NCBI GenBank assembly: GCA_030691435.1
Contig: JAUYEK010000430.1
Location: 1-11,133, forward strand
Length of the DNA stretch: 11,133 nt
Reading direction: 5' to 3'
DNA from: Sulfuricella sp.
GTDB taxonomy: Bacteria; Pseudomonadota; Gammaproteobacteria; Burkholderiales; Sulfuricellaceae
Part shown: positions 7,236 through 11,133 of the stretch, in pieces
Layout of the letters: the number at the start of each line of letters is the position of its first letter
Numbering within the stretch: position 1 is the stretch's first letter
Program-made: the position numbers and the translations under genes
Notes under the pieces: generated by a model
The model's database searches: none
What the model saw: only the letters and a program-made list of their open reading frames with translations
What the model was told of the DNA's origin: nothing

Positions 7236-8323
7236 GGATCGAACCTTCGCATGGCAAGGCCGCAGGCAATCAGTAATATCGGCGCGTCCTGCGCCAATTG
7301 GCGGGGTTTGACGCGTGAGGAGATCGCCATGTTGGCAAAAGGATTGGCAACGGAGGTGCGGACCTGGGTGCGTTGCGAAACGGCTTCGTCCGCGCCCGGG
7401 ATCATGGCGCATCCGCCGGCCAGCAGAATATGGTCAACCCGGTTGAACTGGGTGGAAGAGAAGAAAAACTGCAATGCTCGCGTCACTTCCAGTGCGAGCG
7501 AGTCTAAAAAGGGTTGAAGTACTTCCGGCTCATAATTTTCCGGCAGGCCGCCGTTGCGTTTTGCAATTTCGGCTTCTTCCGCCGACAGGCTATACCGGCG
7601 CTGGATTTCCTGGGTCAGTTGATTTCCGCCAAAAGTTTGCTCGCGCATGTAAACCGACTGGTTGTTGAGCAGCACGTTGACATGCGTCATGGCGGAGCCG
7701 ATGTCGATAACGGCAATGGTCTGATCCTTCCCGGCATTAGGCAGTTGCGGGGCAATCAGCTCGTAGGCGGTTTGGGTCGCGTAAGATTCTACGTCCATGA
7801 CCAGCGCTTTTAGGCCGGCCGATTCGATAGCGGCGACCCTGTCCTCAACTTTTTCCTTGCGCGATGCGGCGATTAAAACCTCGGCTTCCTCCGGATTATT
7901 CGGAACGGGACCCAGCACTTGAAAATCCAGGTTGACCTCGTCCAGGGCGAAAGGAATATACTGGTTAGCCTCGCTTTCCACCTGCATCTCGAGTTCGTTT
8001 TCACTCAGTCCGGCGGCAACAATTATTTTTTTGGTGATGACGGCCGCTGCGGGTAAAGCCAGGGCAACGTTTTTGGTCCGCGTCCCCATTTGGCGCCAGG
8101 CGTGTTTAATGGCTTCCGCAACCGCTTCGAGATTTGCGATGTTGCCGTCCGCAACCGCATCTTTTGCCAGGGGCTCGATCGCATAGTGCTCGATACGGTA
8201 CAAGCCTTTACCGGCATCGCTGAGCTCGACCATTTTGACGGACGAAGTGCTGACATCAACGCCGATGAGAGGCGGAGACTTTGCCTGCAGGAAATCGAGA
8301 TTCAAATTGAAGTCGAGCCGCAA
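7232..8323 (-). CDS. pilM: type IV pilus actin-like ATP-binding protein PilM
   Basis: PilM is the cytoplasmic, FtsA/actin-like component of the pilus machine. It binds ATP and the N-terminal peptide of PilN. The 363 residues show the actin-fold nucleotide motifs: phosphate 1 IGVDVSTSSVKMVEL (20-34), phosphate 2 AVIDIGSAMTHVNV (204-217), and the adenosine motif ILLAGGCAMIPG (299-310). The start is a TTG at 8321-8323. It has AAAAGGAAA (8328-8336) at good spacing, an in-frame TGA lies five codons upstream, and the first internal Met is residue 31, inside the nucleotide fold, so no ATG alternative exists. It is the first gene of the pilMNOPQ operon and is divergent from ponA. The rare TTG start may lower its translation relative to the coupled genes downstream. 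Confidence 0.97.
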   Translation of the reverse strand: MRLDFNLNLDFLQAKSPPLIGVDVSTSSVKMVELSDAGKGLYRIEHYAIEPLAKDAVADGNIANLEAVAEAIKHAWRQMGTRTKNVALALPAAAVITKKIIVAAGLSENELEMQVESEANQYIPFALDEVNLDFQVLGPVPNNPEEAEVLIAASRKEKVEDRVAAIESAGLKALVMDVESYATQTAYELIAPQLPNAGKDQTIAVIDIGSAMTHVNVLLNNQSVYMREQTFGGNQLTQEIQRRYSLSAEEAEIAKRNGGLPENYEPEVLQPFLDSLALEVTRALQFFFSSTQFNRVDHILLAGGCAMIPGADEAVSQRTQVRTSVANPFANMAISSRVKPRQLAQDAPILLIACGLAMRRFDP

Positions 8324-8341
8324 CGAATTTCCTTTTCAATA

Positions 8342-8369
8342 TTGCCCGGTTATGTGCATTACGTATAAT
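8342..8369 (+). promoter_or_regulatory. possible distal ponA promoter
   Basis: TTGCCC (8342-8347) and a consensus TATAAT (8364-8369) are spaced by 16 bp on the plus strand. If active, it would give ponA a leader of about 140 nt and would overlap the pilM promoter, so the two directions could interfere. The pattern may also be chance in an AT-rich stretch. Confidence 0.25.
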
Positions 8370-8378
8370 TTACATTAA

Positions 8379-8407
8379 ATGCTAGCAACAAGTGCTGAGC
8401 ATGTAAA
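8379..8407 (-). promoter_or_regulatory. candidate promoter for pilMNOPQ
   Basis: Reading leftward, TTTACA (8407-8402, 5 of 6 to the -35 consensus) is separated by 17 bp from TAGCAT (8384-8379, 4 of 6 to the -10). This would leave a 5' leader of about 50 nt before the pilM TTG. An alternative on the same strand pairs TTGTTG with TATACG at 18-bp spacing, slightly nearer pilM. Either could be right. The assignment rests on pattern match only. Confidence 0.4.
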
Positions 8408-8421
8408 GTATTTTTTTGGCA

Positions 8422-8458
8422 TTTCTTTTGTCGAGCCAGTGCGCCTATAATCCCCCCC
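8422..8458 (+). promoter_or_regulatory. probable ponA promoter with consensus -10 and C7 tract
   Basis: A perfect TATAAT lies at 8446-8451, with a weak -35 region (TTTCTT, 8422-8427, 18-bp spacing). Seven Cs (8452-8458) follow directly, covering the discriminator and probable start site near 8458. A T7 run at 8411-8417 lies where an UP element would be. The predicted leader is about 55 nt. A GC-only discriminator is, in general, associated with sensitivity to ppGpp. Applying that here is inference. Confidence 0.5.
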
Positions 8459-8513
8459 TTAAGTGATTTATGTCAATTGGCTCGGATATTAAATTAAGGT
8501 AAGAAAGAGTTTG

Positions 8514-10847
8514 ATGAGCTCACGTTGGTGGCGATATCCGCTGTTGGTCTTTTTGACTTTAGGCTTTATTTTTTCTGCCGCGATCATGCTGGCGGGAATT
8601 CTGGCCTACCCTGATCTCCCTTCGCTGGAAGCGCTGACCGATTACCGGCCCAAAATCCCGCTGCGCGTTTATACCGCGGAGGGCGCGTTGATTGGCGAGT
8701 TTGGCGAGGAGCGGCGTGCGCTGATCAAGATTGGGGATGTGCCCAAGCCGATGCGGCTAGCGATTCTTGCCGCAGAGGACGACAGGTTCTATAGTCATGG
8801 CGGGGTGGATTACATGGGAGTGGCGCGCGCCGCCCTGGCGAATCTGACCGCTGGCGGCGCCCGGGAAGGCGCGAGCACGATTACGATGCAGGTGGCGCGA
8901 AATTTTTTCCTGTCCGGAGAGAAAACACTGACACGCAAATTCAGCGAAGCGCTGCTGGCATTGAAAATCGAACACTATTTATCCAAGGATCAAATTCTCG
9001 AGCTTTACGTTAACCAGATTTATCTGGGGCAGCGCGCCTACGGTTTCGCCGCCGCTGCCCAGACCTACTTCGGGCGCCCGCTTGAACGATTGACCGTGGC
9101 AGAGGTTGCGATGCTGGCGGGACTCCCCAAGGCGCCCTCGCGCTACAATCCTGTGGTTAACCCGAAGCGGGCAAAAATTCGACAGCAGTATGTCCTGCGC
9201 CGCATGCATGAGCTCAAATACATTACCGATGCGGAATATCAGGCCGCTCTGGCGCAGCCTCTGGAGGTGAAGCGCGAGGCGCATAATGCGGAGGTGAATG
9301 CGGATTATGCGGCGGAAATGGTCAGACAGGTGATGTTCGACCGCTATCAGGAGGCGATTTACAGCAGCGGCATGAAAGTTTACACCACGCTGCGCAAGGC
9401 GGACCAGGAGGCCGCCAATCAGGCGTTGCGCCAGGGCGTGCTGGATTATGACCGCCGCCATGGCTACCGTGGGCCGGAGGGTTTTGTCGGGCTGCCTGTC
9501 AGCGCGGCAAATCTGGAAGAACGGCTGGAGGACGCTTTGGCGGATGCGGATGAAAGTAACGGCCTGGTGCCGGCGATTGTCTTGGAGGCTGGGCTGAAAC
9601 AGGTAAAGTGCTACATCAAGGGGGGTGAAACTGCCCAGATTGGCAACGAAGGCCTGAAATTCGTGCTTAAAACCCTGAGTGACAATGCCAGCCCGAAAAC
9701 ACGGCTGCGCCGAGGGGCGCTGATTCGCGTCCAGAAGGATGACAAGGGTGGGTGGCAGATTTTACAATTGCCGCAAATCGAATCGGCGCTGGTCTCGGTG
9801 GTTCCTCAGGACGGCGCGATTCACGCCCTGGTCGGAGGGTTCGATTTCAGCCGCAGTAAATTCAACCACGTCACACAGGCGTGGCGTCAGCCGGGTTCGA
9901 GCTTCAAGCCGTTTATCTACTCGGCGGCGCTGGAAAAAGGCTTGACCGCCGCAACCGTGATCAATGATGCCCCCATCGTTGTGGAGGCCGCCCAAACCGG
10001 CGGCCAGGTCTGGGAGCCAAAAAATTTCGACGGTGAGCATGCCGGCCCGATTCGCTTGCGCACTGCCCTGACCAAGTCGAAGAACCTGGTTTCCATCCGG
10101 GTGTTGCAGTCTATCGGCCCGTCGTATGCGCAGGATTACATCTCCCGTTTCGGCTTTTCGCCCGAGCAGCATCCGCCTTACCTGACTATGGCACTAGGGG
10201 CGGGATCGGTAACTCCCATGCAAATGGCCGCAGCTTACTCGGTGTTTGCCAACGGGGGCTATCGTATGCAGCCTTATTTGATCGACCGGATTTTCGATGC
10301 GCGCGGCACTCTGCTGGCGCAGGCCAAACCCAAGCGTGCCGGCGAAGATGCCGAGCGCGCGATCGATGCGCGGAATGCTTTTATCATGACTTCCATCATG
10401 CGCGATGTGGTACGTTTTGGTACCGCTGCGCGCGCCATGCAACTGAAACGCCAGGATCTCGCCGGTAAGACTGGAACCACCAATGATCAGGTGGATGCCT
10501 GGTTCACGGGTTTCAACCCGGGGTTGGTGGCAGTTGCCTGGATCGGATTTGATCAGCCTCGTTCCATGGGGGGGGCAGAAACAGGCGCGCAGGCGGCGTT
10601 GCCGATCTGGATGGGTTATATGGGCAAGGCGCTGAAAGGTGTGCCGGAAGCAGATCTGGTGGTGCCGGAAGGTGTGGCGACAGTCAAGATTAACCCGCAA
10701 AGCGGACGCCGCGTTCCCGATGGGAGCGAGGGAATCTCGGAATATTTTTATCAGGAAAATATTCCGGTCGAACAGGCCGGTTTCTTCGAAGGCTTCTTTG
10801 GCGGCGGCGGCAAGTCCGCAGAAGAAGTCAAGGATCAACTGTTCTGA
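8514..10847 (+). CDS. mrcA: penicillin-binding protein 1A, bifunctional peptidoglycan synthase
   Basis: This class A PBP (also called PonA) polymerises lipid II and cross-links the peptides in the periplasm. The 777 residues contain a membrane anchor (about 8-30), then the GT51 transglycosylase domain. That domain shows catalytic Glu88 (AAEDDRFYSHGGVD), GASTITMQ (119-126), Glu145 (RKFSE) and GLPKAPSRYNP (203-213). An OB-like insert spans about 310-415. The transpeptidase domain has SxxK Ser462-Lys465 (QPGSSFKPF), SKN (522-524) and KTGT (652-655). All catalytic residues are present. The glycine-rich end, FFGGGG then DQLF, is typical of betaproteobacterial PBP1A. The frame includes a TTG one codon earlier (8511). 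I chose the ATG at 8514, which has AAGAAAGAG (8501-8509) four bases ahead. The gene is divergent from pilM. Confidence 0.97.
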   Translation: MSSRWWRYPLLVFLTLGFIFSAAIMLAGILAYPDLPSLEALTDYRPKIPLRVYTAEGALIGEFGEERRALIKIGDVPKPMRLAILAAEDDRFYSHGGVDYMGVARAALANLTAGGAREGASTITMQVARNFFLSGEKTLTRKFSEALLALKIEHYLSKDQILELYVNQIYLGQRAYGFAAAAQTYFGRPLERLTVAEVAMLAGLPKAPSRYNPVVNPKRAKIRQQYVLRRMHELKYITDAEYQAALAQPLEVKREAHNAEVNADYAAEMVRQVMFDRYQEAIYSSGMKVYTTLRKADQEAANQALRQGVLDYDRRHGYRGPEGFVGLPVSAANLEERLEDALADADESNGLVPAIVLEAGLKQVKCYIKGGETAQIGNEGLKFVLKTLSDNASPKTRLRRGALIRVQKDDKGGWQILQLPQIESALVSVVPQDGAIHALVGGFDFSRSKFNHVTQAWRQPGSSFKPFIYSAALEKGLTAATVINDAPIVVEAAQTGGQVWEPKNFDGEHAGPIRLRTALTKSKNLVSIRVLQSIGPSYAQDYISRFGFSPEQHPPYLTMALGAGSVTPMQMAAAYSVFANGGYRMQPYLIDRIFDARGTLLAQAKPKRAGEDAERAIDARNAFIMTSIMRDVVRFGTAARAMQLKRQDLAGKTGTTNDQVDAWFTGFNPGLVAVAWIGFDQPRSMGGAETGAQAALPIWMGYMGKALKGVPEADLVVPEGVATVKINPQSGRRVPDGSEGISEYFYQENIPVEQAGFFEGFFGGGGKSAEEVKDQLF

Positions 10848-10879
10848 ATCGGGAGAGAGAAAAAGCCGCGAATCTCCGA

Positions 10880-11133
10880 ATGCGCGAGCGAATCGCGCAC
10901 CAGGCGGCCCGCATCATTGCGGAGGACGGTCTTCAGAATTATGCTTCGGCCAAGCACAAGGCCGCTCGCCAGATAGGCGCGCCGGACACACGCAACCTGC
11001 CTGATAATGATGAAGTGGAGCGGGCCTTAAGGGATTATCAGGCGATTTACCAGCGGGATGAGCAAAGTGTGCGTTTGCGTCAGTTGCGGCAACAGGCATT
11101 GGAGGCGATGCGCCTGCTGGAACCGTTCAATCC
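10880..11133 (+). CDS. uncharacterised protein, N-terminal part (cut by window end)
   Basis: An open frame runs from an ATG at 10880 to the window edge, with 84 residues visible. The visible part is predicted to be almost entirely helical and charged: RERIAHQAARIIAEDGLQNY, then KHKAARQIGAPDTRNLP, then a Gln/Arg-rich helix ending LEAMRLLEPFN. It starts 32 bp after the mrcA stop on the same strand, so cotranscription is likely. The ATG lacks a well-placed ribosome site: GGGAGAGAG is about 21 bases upstream. I recall similar proteins after ponA in betaproteobacteria, annotated as hypothetical or with nucleotidyltransferase-like C-termini, but that part is outside the window. The first helices superficially resemble a TetR N-terminus, yet the recognition-helix pattern is missing. 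Function not assigned. Confidence 0.7.
   Translation, partial: MRERIAHQAARIIAEDGLQNYASAKHKAARQIGAPDTRNLPDNDEVERALRDYQAIYQRDEQSVRLRQLRQQALEAMRLLEPFN

Noticed and set aside
7236..7412. Longer N-terminus for PilN starting at 7412
   Set aside because: It would lie wholly inside pilM and bury the conserved MIRINLLP docking peptide, which normally begins the protein.
8416..8451. TTGGCA (8416-8421) as the -35 of the ponA promoter, or TTGTCG (8428-8433)
   Set aside because: Spacings to the TATAAT at 8446 are 24 and 12 bp, outside the usable range for sigma-70.
10194..10838. A 214-codon minus-strand frame opposite the 3' end of mrcA
   Set aside because: Antisense to the transpeptidase domain, with no recognisable domain and no ribosome site.

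Overview
The window holds a conserved chromosomal block of a betaproteobacterium. The gene order (pilM-N-O-P-Q, then aroK, aroB and dgt, with ponA divergent from pilM) and the protein sequences suggest Nitrosomonadales or a close relative. That placement is an inference from gene order and protein character, not from a marker gene. I see no phage, insertion sequence, CRISPR array, tRNA or rRNA, and no defence-like or novel multi-gene system.

Layout: 1-219 is non-coding and carries a 126-bp inverted-repeat element. On the minus strand, reading from right to left, come pilM (8323-7232), pilN (7235-6633), pilO (6636-6004), pilP (6007-5486), pilQ (5472-3343), aroK (3192-2656), aroB (2634-1555) and dgt (1344-220). 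On the plus strand, ponA (8514-10847) is transcribed away from pilM out of a 190-bp shared promoter region. It is followed after 32 bp by an uncharacterised gene cut by the window edge.

Functionally, PilM-N-O-P form the alignment subcomplex of the type IV pilus machine, joining the cytoplasmic side to the outer-membrane secretin PilQ. AroK and AroB are shikimate-pathway enzymes, Dgt is an HD-domain dNTP triphosphohydrolase, and PonA is a bifunctional peptidoglycan synthase (PBP1A). The pil genes are tightly coupled: there are 4-nt stop/start overlaps between M/N, N/O and O/P, and 13 nt between P and Q.

The less ordinary features lie between genes. The three larger gaps on the minus-strand side (pilQ/aroK, aroB/dgt, and after dgt) each hold a different palindromic repeat element. 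The aroK GTG start lies in a perfect 10-bp inverted repeat whose loop carries the ribosome binding site and an 8-codon minicistron. The pilM/ponA promoter region has a consensus -10 followed by a C7 tract.
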